Shown here piece by piece: positions 1-7,305 of a stretch of DNA of 7,305 nt. This stretch comes from Pseudomonadota bacterium (GTDB lineage Bacteria; Pseudomonadota; Alphaproteobacteria; Rhizobiales; Hyphomicrobiaceae), in NCBI GenBank assembly GCA_023428365.1, contig JAEYYQ010000376.1:1-7305 (forward strand), in the 5' to 3' direction. The position numbers were made by a program, and so were the translations under genes. Within the stretch, counting starts at the first letter, position 1. Each line of letters starts with the position of its first letter. The notes beneath the pieces were generated by a model. That model was not told where the DNA came from. It made no database searches and worked only from the letters and a program-made list of their open reading frames with translations.

Positions 1-716
1 CCGTGCTTCTCGAAAATGCGGACGATCTCGAGCGGGATCGCGTTTCGGTAGGGCAACTGACCGCCGGCTGTCGATTTCGACCAGCGCCAGTAATCGGCAT
101 GCTTCAAGGCAATGTCGATCGCTATACCATAGCCATGAGCGGATAACTGTGAGGTGCCCGCGATTGGCCTGCAGTTGTAGGCTCCAGCCGAAGGGGCAAG
201 ATAAACATCAAAGCGCGCAGGCAGCGCGTCGAGCTCACGAGAGACGGCCTCCAGCCGAGCTGCGACATTGTTGACGGTCGTCACCTTCAAACGCTGCCCC
301 GCCTTCTTGGGCAACCAGATAACATCGACCAGCCGCCGCGCGACTTCGTCCTTCGTGCAGTCTCCGTACATCGTTTTGAAGAAGGCGGCATTGCGGGCGC
401 GACCGGGATCGGAGTTCCGTGCTGGCGGAGAGGCAGAGCCGCCGCGCGGATAGGGCTGCGCAAGCATATCCTCGATATCCGGATCTCTGAGCCAATCCTC
501 GAACGATTTCGCACCTCGGCCATCGTCGAGCGACATCCGCGTGCCGTTTCGCCAGATGAGCGTGTTGCCATCGATGCGTTCGAGATGATCGGGATAGGCT
601 TTCAGCAACCGATCGAGGCGACTGCTGTCTGCTCCGGCGTCATCCGGACGCACAAAAACTACCAGAACCGCAGCAACACAGGCCGCTAGAACCCAATTCC
701 AAACGGTCATGGACAT
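1..716 (-). CDS. M15-family metallopeptidase, membrane-anchored, 3' end cut by window
   Basis: Partial gene: 238 complete codons are open from ATG 716 to the window edge. Residues about 5-22 form a hydrophobic signal or membrane anchor (VWNWVLAACVAAVLVVFV), so the rest probably lies in the periplasm. The zinc-binding signature SxHxxGxAxD of M15 D-Ala-D-Ala carboxypeptidases/endopeptidases is present as SAHGYGIAID, residues 192-201, giving ligands His194 and Asp201. Arg183 just before it may be the substrate-stabilising arginine (inference). The C-terminal catalytic Glu and third ligand His of this family would lie beyond the window. Cys120 and Cys182 could form a disulfide in the exported domain. 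By family it should cleave peptidoglycan stem peptides; the exact bond is not predictable here. Starts at 710 (ATG) and 791 (ATG directly after an in-frame TAA) are also open; I prefer 716 because the 791-717 extension is rich in rare codons, including TTA. No clear ribosome site precedes any of them. Confidence 0.85.
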   Translation of the reverse strand, partial: MSMTVWNWVLAACVAAVLVVFVRPDDAGADSSRLDRLLKAYPDHLERIDGNTLIWRNGTRMSLDDGRGAKSFEDWLRDPDIEDMLAQPYPRGGSASPPARNSDPGRARNAAFFKTMYGDCTKDEVARRLVDVIWLPKKAGQRLKVTTVNNVAARLEAVSRELDALPARFDVYLAPSAGAYNCRPIAGTSQLSAHGYGIAIDIALKHADYWRWSKSTAGGQLPYRNAIPLEIVRIFEKH

Positions 717-901
717 GATGTCGCGCGCACGTAACAACGGACTTCCCACAGGCTGGCGGCAGGCGTTCGAGTAATACACGAAAGGAGGCATTTACCCCCC
801 GCCCGAAGCTGCTACAGTAGTCATTAAGAATTTGGACCAGATGACGCCTGATGATCTGTCGGTTCGCATGCTGAATTTGCGTGTGGACAGTTTGAAGCCA
901 G
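717..901. other. Divergent intergenic region between peptidase and ppx genes
   Basis: This 185-base spacer separates two divergently transcribed genes and should hold promoters for both. An AAAGGAGG tract (781-788) would be an excellent Shine-Dalgarno, but no usable start codon lies at the right distance after it. A C-run (795-800) and an AT-rich patch around 821-832 are the other visible features. No RNA gene or strong hairpin was found by eye. Confidence 0.6.
791..818 (+). promoter_or_regulatory. Weak sigma70-like promoter candidate upstream of ppx
   Basis: TTTACC (791-796) and TACAGT (813-818) each match four of six bases of the -35 and -10 consensus, with a 16-base spacer. They lie about 85 bases upstream of the first GTG start of the phosphatase gene. 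The match is weak and found by eye; it could be chance. Confidence 0.2.
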
Positions 902-2140
902 GTGCTGGGGAAAGCCGTGGAGGGATCGAGCGACGAGATCGACCCGGTCGCCACAGCGGAGACGCAATCACGTTCCGCTGGCGCGCACGCCAGCATAAGT
1001 GCGCCGACAGCACAGAGTGCCACACCGATCCAATCCAATGGCTGGCATCTGCACAACGGATCAGAAGCTCCGGCTGTTTCGAACGGCCGCACCAACACGG
1101 ATACACCCGCGCGCGTCTACGCTGCTCTCGATCTTGGCACCAACAACTGCAGGCTACTCGTCGCACGGCCATCGCGCCGCGGCTTTCTCGTCGTCGATGC
1201 CTTCTCCAGAATCATTCGTCTCGGCGAGGGTGTGAGTGCGTCCGGTCATCTCGGTGACGCCGCGATGAATCGCACGTGGGACGCCCTCAAGGTCTGCGCC
1301 GCAAAGATGCGCCGTCACAGCGTTGCGCGATCCCGCCTCGTTGCGACCGAAGCGTGCCGGGTCGCCAGCAACGGACCCGCATTCCTGGATCGCATCGACA
1401 AGGAACTGGGCCTGTCCATCGAGATCCTGTCACGCGAGTCCGAGGCCAAACTGGCTGTCTCCGGATGCGCCACTTTGCTGGATATCGACTCGGATCTCGC
1501 CCTGGTGTTCGACATCGGCGGCGGCTCGTCGGAACTCGTGTGGCTCGATCTCGCGCGCAGGCGCGGCACGTGGCGGCGTTCGCTTGGCGACCGTCTTGAG
1601 GTCACGAATTGTATCGCCGCCTGGACCTCGTTACCCGTCGGTGTCGTGACATTGGCCGAACGCTTCGGTAGCAAGCAACTGACCCCGGCTGGGTTCGAGT
1701 CGATGGTCGACAGCGTCACGGATCTGCTGAGGCCGTTCGAGGAACGCCATCGGTTCCGTGATCGCGTGGAGCACGGCCGCTCGCACATGCTCGGAACGTC
1801 CGGCACCGTGACCACCGTCGCCGGAATTCGGCTCGGCCTTCCCCGCTACGACCGCAACCGGGTGGATGGATGCTGGCTGGAAAGCGCGGAGGCTCGCGCG
1901 GTCACTTATGACCTTCTGGCACGTACGCACGAAGAGCGAATCGCCGAACCGTGTATCGGCAAGGACCGCGCCGAATTGGTCTTGGCCGGATGCGCAATCC
2001 TCGAAGCGTTAATGCGGATGTGGCCAGCCAAGCGCCTGCGCGTCGCCGATCGCGGCTTGCGGGAAGGCATGCTCGCCACCATGATGGCTGAGGATGGCCA
2101 CTATCGCGGCGCCCCGCGGCGCGATCATCGGCCTGTCTGA
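902..2140 (+). CDS. Ppx/GppA family phosphatase (exopolyphosphatase / pppGpp phosphohydrolase)
   Basis: A 412-residue member of the ASKHA-fold Ppx/GppA family, which hydrolyses the terminal phosphate of inorganic polyphosphate and/or converts pppGpp to ppGpp in the cytoplasm. The phosphate-1 motif is [13 protein letters not shown] (76-88). TEACR (149-153) carries the likely catalytic Glu150, RESEAKL is at 178-184, the second phosphate loop DIGGGSSEL at 204-212, LGTSGTVTT at 297-305, and the closing REGML near 387-391. The protein ends after the two ASKHA lobes, so it lacks the C-terminal HD-like domains of the roughly 500-residue enterobacterial enzymes. Residues 1-70 are a Ser/Thr/Ala-rich, probably disordered extension. 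GTG 902 and GTG 917 are the only canonical in-frame starts before the conserved domain; 917 has GGGGAA four bases upstream and is an equally good choice. Substrate preference between polyphosphate and pppGpp cannot be told from sequence. rlmE follows 44 bases downstream. Confidence 0.93.
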   Translation: MLGKAVEGSSDEIDPVATAETQSRSAGAHASISAPTAQSATPIQSNGWHLHNGSEAPAVSNGRTNTDTPARVYAALDLGTNNCRLLVARPSRRGFLVVDAFSRIIRLGEGVSASGHLGDAAMNRTWDALKVCAAKMRRHSVARSRLVATEACRVASNGPAFLDRIDKELGLSIEILSRESEAKLAVSGCATLLDIDSDLALVFDIGGGSSELVWLDLARRRGTWRRSLGDRLEVTNCIAAWTSLPVGVVTLAERFGSKQLTPAGFESMVDSVTDLLRPFEERHRFRDRVEHGRSHMLGTSGTVTTVAGIRLGLPRYDRNRVDGCWLESAEARAVTYDLLARTHEERIAEPCIGKDRAELVLAGCAILEALMRMWPAKRLRVADRGLREGMLATMMAEDGHYRGAPRRDHRPV

Positions 2141-2184
2141 CGATCTCGGCGTTATCCTACCGAGAGCCCTTTCTGGAAAGCCTC

Positions 2185-2889
2185 ATGGTCAAGACACCGA
2201 CGCGCAGCGGTCAAGGCAAGCCCCGCCAGCTCAAAGTTCGCGTGCAAAGCACGAAGCACCGAAAGCCGTCCTCGCGGCGTTGGCTTGAGCGTCAGCTCAA
2301 CGATCCGTATGTCGCCGCGGCCCAGCGCGACGGCTTCCGCTCACGCGCGGCCTACAAGTTGATCGAGATGGACGATAAGTACCGCTTCCTGAAGCCCGGT
2401 CATCGCGTCGTCGACCTCGGCGCCGCTCCCGGCGGTTGGAGCCAGATTGCTGCGGATCGGGTCAAATCGCTGGAGGGTCGCGGGCAGGTTGTCGCGATCG
2501 ACTATCTGGAGATGGAATCACTGCCGGGCGTCGAGGTTCTCTGCCTCGATTTCATGGACCCCTCCGCGCCGGATGAGTTGAAATCCAGACTGCGAGATGG
2601 CGGGGCTGACGTCGTCCTGTCCGACATGGCGGCCCCGACAGTCGGCCACACCAAGACGGACCATTTGCGCATCATGGGGCTGGCCGAAGCAGCCGCCGAA
2701 TTCGCCTGCGAGGTACTCGCGCCCGGCGGCACCTTCCTCGCCAAAGTCTTCCAGGGCGGCACGGAAAACACGCTGCTGGCCCTGCTCAAACGCGACTTCA
2801 TCAGTGTCCGCCACGTCAAGCCGCCGGCCAGCCGGTCCGACAGCGCTGAACTTTATGTGCTGGCCATGGGCTTCCGGGCCCGCGCTTGA
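2185..2889 (+). CDS. rlmE: 23S rRNA (uridine-2552-2'-O)-methyltransferase RlmE (FtsJ/RrmJ)
   Basis: This protein of 234 residues is a Rossmann-fold, SAM-dependent enzyme that 2'-O-methylates U2552 in the A-loop of 23S rRNA, a late step in 50S assembly. SAM motif I is [11 protein letters not shown] (77-87). The K-D-K-E catalytic tetrad is complete: Lys58 in SRAAYKLIE, Asp147 in [11 protein letters not shown], Lys187 in LAKVFQGG and Glu222 in SAELYV. Compared with E. coli RlmE (209 residues, first catalytic Lys at 38) it has about 20 extra N-terminal residues, rich in Lys/Arg/Gln and likely to contact rRNA (inference). ATG 2185 is preceded by GGAAAG (2175-2180). It lies 44 bases after the Ppx gene and 12 bases before the transporter gene, so the three are probably cotranscribed. 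Nothing is missing or broken. Confidence 0.97.
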   Translation: MVKTPTRSGQGKPRQLKVRVQSTKHRKPSSRRWLERQLNDPYVAAAQRDGFRSRAAYKLIEMDDKYRFLKPGHRVVDLGAAPGGWSQIAADRVKSLEGRGQVVAIDYLEMESLPGVEVLCLDFMDPSAPDELKSRLRDGGADVVLSDMAAPTVGHTKTDHLRIMGLAEAAAEFACEVLAPGGTFLAKVFQGGTENTLLALLKRDFISVRHVKPPASRSDSAELYVLAMGFRARA

Positions 2890-2904
2890 GGAAATAGCGC
2901 CTTG
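2888..2904 (+). promoter_or_regulatory. Ribosome binding site and TTG start of the EamA transporter
   Basis: GAGGAAA (2888-2894) overlaps the rlmE stop codon (TGA, 2887-2889) and sits 7 bases before TTG 2902. This places the transporter start at TTG and suggests translational coupling with rlmE. The next in-frame candidate, GTG 2917, would remove the beginning of the first membrane helix. Confidence 0.6.
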
Positions 2905-3789
2905 TGGCGGATTTGGGTGTCAGCGCTGTTCTGGGGGCTCAATTGGCCTGCCGTGAAGATAGCCCTCGCGGGCTTTTCGCCATGGGCGATCCGCGCGCTT
3001 GGTCTCGGTTTTGGTGCGGCGTTGCTTGCGATACTTGCAAAGGCCCTCGGCCGCTCACTGGCCATTCCGGCCGGTCATCGCACCTCGCTTTTCATATCGG
3101 CGATGCTGAACGTTGCCGGGTTCAACATGTTCGTGGTGTTCGCGCAGCTTGCCATGCCGTCATCGCGGGCCGCCATCCTGACATTCACGATGCCGATGTG
3201 GGCGGCACTGTTCGGCGCCATGTTCGCAGGTGAACGCATCGACGGGCTACGCGCGATGGCGCTGGCATCCGGAGCTGCGGGTTTGACCCTGCTATCCAAG
3301 CCATATTGGCCGGAGGTGGCATCGGGCAGCATTCCACCAGGCCTCATCTACGTGCTGGGCGCGGCCATCCTGTGGGCGGCGGGCACTGTCTATGCCAAGT
3401 ACCACCGCGTCCCTGCCGATCCGCTTGGCACGACCGCGTGGCAACTTGGGATCGGAGCTGCCCTTGCCGCCGTGGGGATGCTCGCCTTTGAAACGCCGCG
3501 CGTCGATCTGTCGAGCCCGGCCGTCGCGGGGGCGTTCGTTTATCACGTCGTTCTGGCGCTGGCGCTCGCCTATTTCCTGTGGTTCGAACTGCTGGAACGG
3601 GTGCCAAGTGGGACCGCGGCCCTCGGAACTTTGCTCATCCCGATATTCGCCGTGACTGGGTCGATCGCGATCCTGGGTGAACGCCCGAGCTTTACCGACT
3701 ATGCGGGGCTGGCGCTGATCCTTGCAGGTGTGGGATTGGATCAGGGGCTGCGCCTTCTTCGGGCTGCCCGGCCAGCCACCGACCGATAA
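2902..3789 (+). CDS. EamA-type DMT superfamily transporter
   Basis: This is a 295-residue inner-membrane protein with about ten hydrophobic helices in two homologous halves, the EamA (DUF6) arrangement of the drug/metabolite transporter superfamily. Approximate helices are at 3-22, 29-47, 61-82, 90-109, 116-132, 147-165, 176-196, 207-229, 238-258 and 265-284. The repeated half-ends are visible: AGERID (109-114) after helix 4 and LGERPS (258-263) after helix 9, the Gly-Glu-Arg turn typical of EamA repeats. The FWGLNWPAVKIAL stretch (10-22) is a typical helix-1 sequence. Family members export amino acids, other metabolites or drugs, so the substrate cannot be named from sequence. It begins at TTG, supported by a GAGG site in the end of rlmE. 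A 155-base spacer then precedes guaB, so it is probably the last gene of the ppx-rlmE group, although no terminator is visible. Confidence 0.93.
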   Translation: MWRIWVSALFWGLNWPAVKIALAGFSPWAIRALGLGFGAALLAILAKALGRSLAIPAGHRTSLFISAMLNVAGFNMFVVFAQLAMPSSRAAILTFTMPMWAALFGAMFAGERIDGLRAMALASGAAGLTLLSKPYWPEVASGSIPPGLIYVLGAAILWAAGTVYAKYHRVPADPLGTTAWQLGIGAALAAVGMLAFETPRVDLSSPAVAGAFVYHVVLALALAYFLWFELLERVPSGTAALGTLLIPIFAVTGSIAILGERPSFTDYAGLALILAGVGLDQGLRLLRAARPATDR

Positions 3790-3848
3790 GCCACCTGCGC
3801 CTGCGACACAGCCTCCAACTGAACAGCAGCCATGCACTGTCCAAGCTG

Positions 3849-3858
3849 GCGCATGCGC
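3849..3858. repeat. Perfect 10-bp palindrome in the guaB upstream spacer
   Basis: GCGCATGCGC is its own reverse complement and lies 86 bases before the guaB start, inside the 155-base spacer (3790-3944). It could be a protein binding site or part of a stem; alternating GC palindromes are also common by chance in this base composition. I see no convincing promoter or terminator in the rest of the spacer. Confidence 0.3.
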
Positions 3859-3930
3859 TTCCTTTACCGGCCTCCACGTGCTATGCGCGTGCCGAAATCG
3901 TCTTCGTGTTGAGACGCATTTCACCCCCGT

Positions 3931-5444
<1,514 letters not shown>

Positions 5445-5454
5445 TCCGGCGATC

Positions 5455-5883
5455 ATGTCCCAAAACCTGATCGTCCTTCCCGTCGCGGCTCAAGCTCTGC
5501 TGGCGTTTGTCGTACTATTCGTCATGGCGCGCCCCCGCGCCCGGTCCCAAAAGGAACGTGGTCAAAACCTTCAGGATCTGGCCCTGGCTTCCAATGCGGA
5601 TTGGAATGAAGCCGCCCTGAAAGCTGCGAATAATTACAAGAACCTGTTCGAGATTCCGGTGCTGTTTTTCGCAGCAGCGGCGTTTGCGCTGATCACGCGC
5701 ACCGTCGACGGCTGGATGATCGGACTGGCCTGGCTGTTTGTTGCCTCACGCGTGCTCCACACGATCATTCATGTCACGAGCAACACTGTGATGTTGCGCG
5801 GCCCGGTGTTCATGGTCGGGTTCGCTGCGGTGTTGGTGATGTGGGTGCTGATCGTCTGGCGCGTCGTCGCCGCTGGATTTTGA
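5455..5883 (+). CDS. MAPEG family integral membrane protein
   Basis: A 142-residue protein with about four hydrophobic segments (6-25, 65-81, 86-103, 115-137), matching the MAPEG family (membrane-associated proteins in eicosanoid and glutathione metabolism). The characteristic N-x-x-x-NLFE-P-V motif is seen as NNYKNLFEIPVLFF (59-72), followed by SRVLHTIIH (98-106), the conserved Arg/His region. Eukaryotic members are trimeric glutathione transferases or isomerases; the substrate and even the catalytic activity of most bacterial members are unknown, so none is assigned. ATG 5455 lies 10 bases after guaB. An earlier in-frame ATG at 5437 would overlap guaB by 8 bases and add six residues (MGDPAI); neither has a clear ribosome site, so translational coupling with guaB is likely. 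The open frame continues upstream inside guaB, but that part looks like an out-of-frame shadow. The methyltransferase gene follows 3 bases after the stop. Confidence 0.92.
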   Translation: MSQNLIVLPVAAQALLAFVVLFVMARPRARSQKERGQNLQDLALASNADWNEAALKAANNYKNLFEIPVLFFAAAAFALITRTVDGWMIGLAWLFVASRVLHTIIHVTSNTVMLRGPVFMVGFAAVLVMWVLIVWRVVAAGF

Positions 5884-5886
5884 ATT

Positions 5887-7185
5887 ATGAAACCTGGCGC
5901 ACGACTTCAGGCCGCCGTCGAGGTGCTGGACGATATCGTCGTCCGACATCGCCCTGCTGCACAAGCCCTGGCGGACTGGGGCCGGTCGCATAGATTTGCC
6001 GGATCGGGCGATCGCGCGGCGATTGGCAATCTGGTCTATGACGTTCTGCGCCGCCGCCTGTCGCTGGCTGCGCGCATGGACAGCGATACGACGCGCGCAC
6101 TCGTCCTCGCGGCTGCGCCTCTCGCCCTCGGCATGACGGCCGATCAGGTCATCGCAGCCGCCGACGGCTCTCAACATGCGCTGGCTGCTCCTAGTGCGGA
6201 TGAAGCCGCCAACCTCGCGCGCGATCTGCCTGCCGATACGCCTGCGCACATCCGCGCCGATATCCCGGAATGGCTCATGCCGTCGTTTATGTCAGTGTTT
6301 GGCGAGGTTGGCGCGCTGCGCGAGGGAGAGGCCCTGGCCCAGCGTGCGCCGGTCGATCTGCGCGTGAATACGCTCAAGGCCGATCGCGAGAAGGTGCTCA
6401 AGGCGCTGCACAAATTTGGTGCGGAAGCTACTGCACTGTCGCCGATCGGCGTGCGTATTCCGGCACCGAAGGGTGCGGGGCGGACGCCGAACGTCGAAGT
6501 CGAACCCGGCCACGGCAAAGGCTGGTGGGAAGTTCAGGACGAGGCCAGTCAGTTGGCCGCACAGCTCGCTGGCCCCGGTCCGCGCATGCAGGTGATGGAC
6601 CTGTGCGCCGGTGCAGGTGGCAAGACGCTGGCCCTGTCCGCGATCATGCAGAACACCGGCCAGATTTACGCCTACGACTCCGACCGCATTCAGCTTCGCC
6701 CAATTTTTGAGCGCCTGAAGCGGGCCGGAACGCGCAACGTCCAGACCATGACGGCGGGCGACAAAGATGCCGTGACGGCGCTCGGACCCAAGTTCGACCT
6801 CGTCTTCGTCGACGCCCCATGCACGGGATCCGGAGTTTGGCGTCGCCGCCCCGATGCGAAATGGCGCGTCAAGCCGCAGAACCTCACCGACCGGATCGCC
6901 GAACAGCGCGCCGTGCTTGACTTCGGTGCGTCGCTGGTACGTCCAGGTGGACGCCTCGTCTACGTGACCTGTTCCCTGCTGCCTGAGGAAAACCAACAGC
7001 AAGCAGCAGCCTTCGTTGAGCGCCATCCGGAGTATCAGATCGAGCCCTTCGCCGCGCGTTGGCAGGCTTTGCTCGGACCAACGCCACCCGATTCCGCCGA
7101 CAGCCGAGATGACGCGTTGCTGCTCACTCCGGCACGACATGCAACGGACGGTTTCTTCATCGCAACGTTTTTGCGCCACGCGTGA
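5887..7185 (+). CDS. RsmB/NOP-family class I SAM-dependent RNA (cytosine-C5)-methyltransferase
   Basis: This protein of 432 residues has the full set of m5C RNA methyltransferase motifs of the RsmB/Nop2/Sun family. PVDLRVNTLKA (155-165) is the usual entry to the catalytic region, WWEVQDEASQL (213-223) precedes SAM motif I DLCAGAGGKTLAL (238-250), Asp264/Asp266 lie in motif II, and DAPCTGSG (309-316) and VTCSLLPEEN (360-369) carry the two catalytic cysteines, Cys312 and Cys362. Cys362 by family is the nucleophile and Cys312 the residue for product release. The N-terminal 150 residues are helical-looking but show no NusB-like signature that I can recognise, so I do not assign it as RsmB proper (16S C967); 16S rRNA, 23S rRNA or tRNA are possible targets. 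ATG 5887 is 3 bases after the MAPEG stop with only a weak TGGA upstream, pointing to coupled translation in a guaB-MAPEG-methyltransferase operon. Confidence 0.95.
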   Translation: MKPGARLQAAVEVLDDIVVRHRPAAQALADWGRSHRFAGSGDRAAIGNLVYDVLRRRLSLAARMDSDTTRALVLAAAPLALGMTADQVIAAADGSQHALAAPSADEAANLARDLPADTPAHIRADIPEWLMPSFMSVFGEVGALREGEALAQRAPVDLRVNTLKADREKVLKALHKFGAEATALSPIGVRIPAPKGAGRTPNVEVEPGHGKGWWEVQDEASQLAAQLAGPGPRMQVMDLCAGAGGKTLALSAIMQNTGQIYAYDSDRIQLRPIFERLKRAGTRNVQTMTAGDKDAVTALGPKFDLVFVDAPCTGSGVWRRRPDAKWRVKPQNLTDRIAEQRAVLDFGASLVRPGGRLVYVTCSLLPEENQQQAAAFVERHPEYQIEPFAARWQALLGPTPPDSADSRDDALLLTPARHATDGFFIATFLRHA

Positions 7186-7207
7186 TATTTATTAATTCCG
7201 ATCACAG

Positions 7208-7237
7208 TTGTTTTCTGTCGCATATCGTTTCGATAAT
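7208..7237 (+). promoter_or_regulatory. Sigma70-like promoter candidate after the methyltransferase gene
   Basis: TTGTTT (7208-7213) and GATAAT (7232-7237) are separated by 18 bases. The -10 element matches five of six consensus bases, and the surrounding DNA is clearly AT-richer than the genes. It would drive a plus-strand gene beyond the window edge. A second weak pair, TTGAAT (7243-7248) and TAAGTA (7265-7270), overlaps the same spacer. Confidence 0.3.
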
Positions 7238-7281
7238 CTCTCTTGAATTGGAATAGCGACCCGCTAAGTAGTGGCGCGTTG

Positions 7282-7298
7282 GAGACCAAAGGGGTCTC
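7282..7298 (+). other. Short hairpin: terminator or leader element
   Basis: GAGACC (7282-7287) and GGTCTC (7293-7298) can pair as a 6-bp stem around a 5-base loop. The following GTATTTG is too poor in T for a confident intrinsic terminator, and the window ends at 7305. It may end transcription of the guaB group or belong to the 5' leader of the next gene. Confidence 0.35.
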
Positions 7299-7305
7299 GT
7301 ATTTG

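Noticed and set aside
832..1257. 141-codon plus-strand frame overlapping the 5' end of the phosphatase gene
   Set aside because: It overlaps the phosphatase catalytic domain in another frame and gives an Arg/Ser/His-rich product without recognisable features. I considered a frameshifted N-terminus for the phosphatase but saw no supporting motif.
6292..7179. 295-codon open frame on the minus strand opposite the methyltransferase gene
   Set aside because: It is an antisense shadow of a high-GC gene; its translation has no recognisable motif, while the plus-strand frame has all m5C methyltransferase motifs.

Overview
The window reads as a stretch of conserved core genome from an alphaproteobacterium, most likely of the order Hyphomicrobiales (Rhizobiales). 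The grounds are high G+C with strong third-position GC bias in the main genes, protein families with alphaproteobacterial character, and the gene order Ppx/GppA phosphatase - rlmE - transporter - guaB - MAPEG protein - RsmB/NOP methyltransferase. I recall a similar guaB-centred order from this group; it was not searched here. I see no insertion sequence, prophage, CRISPR array, tRNA or rRNA.

Layout. Bases 1-716 (minus strand) hold the N-terminal part of a membrane-anchored M15-type peptidoglycan peptidase, cut by the window edge. A 185-base divergent spacer follows. On the plus strand come a Ppx/GppA phosphatase (902-2140) with an unusual Ser/Thr/Ala-rich N-terminal extension, rlmE (2185-2889), and an EamA-type DMT transporter (2902-3789) that starts at TTG 12 bases after rlmE. 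A 155-base spacer separates these from guaB, IMP dehydrogenase (3945-5444). Next is a small MAPEG membrane protein (5455-5883), then a 432-residue RsmB/NOP-family RNA methyltransferase (5887-7185) only 3 bases after it. The last 120 bases are non-coding, AT-richer, and carry a promoter-like pair and a short hairpin, probably leading to a gene beyond the window.

How the genes fit together. Two tight clusters are visible: ppx-rlmE-eamA and guaB-MAPEG-methyltransferase. Three products bear on guanine nucleotides or the ribosome: Ppx/GppA (polyphosphate or pppGpp), GuaB (first committed step to GMP) and RlmE (23S rRNA 2'-O-methylation). The RsmB/NOP protein adds a second RNA-modifying enzyme. A link through growth-rate or (p)ppGpp control is my inference. 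The two membrane proteins have no obvious place in that theme.

I found no convincing novel system. The items most worth a second look are the MAPEG protein embedded between guaB and the methyltransferase, the Ppx extension, the identity of the RsmB/NOP protein, and the 3' non-coding region.
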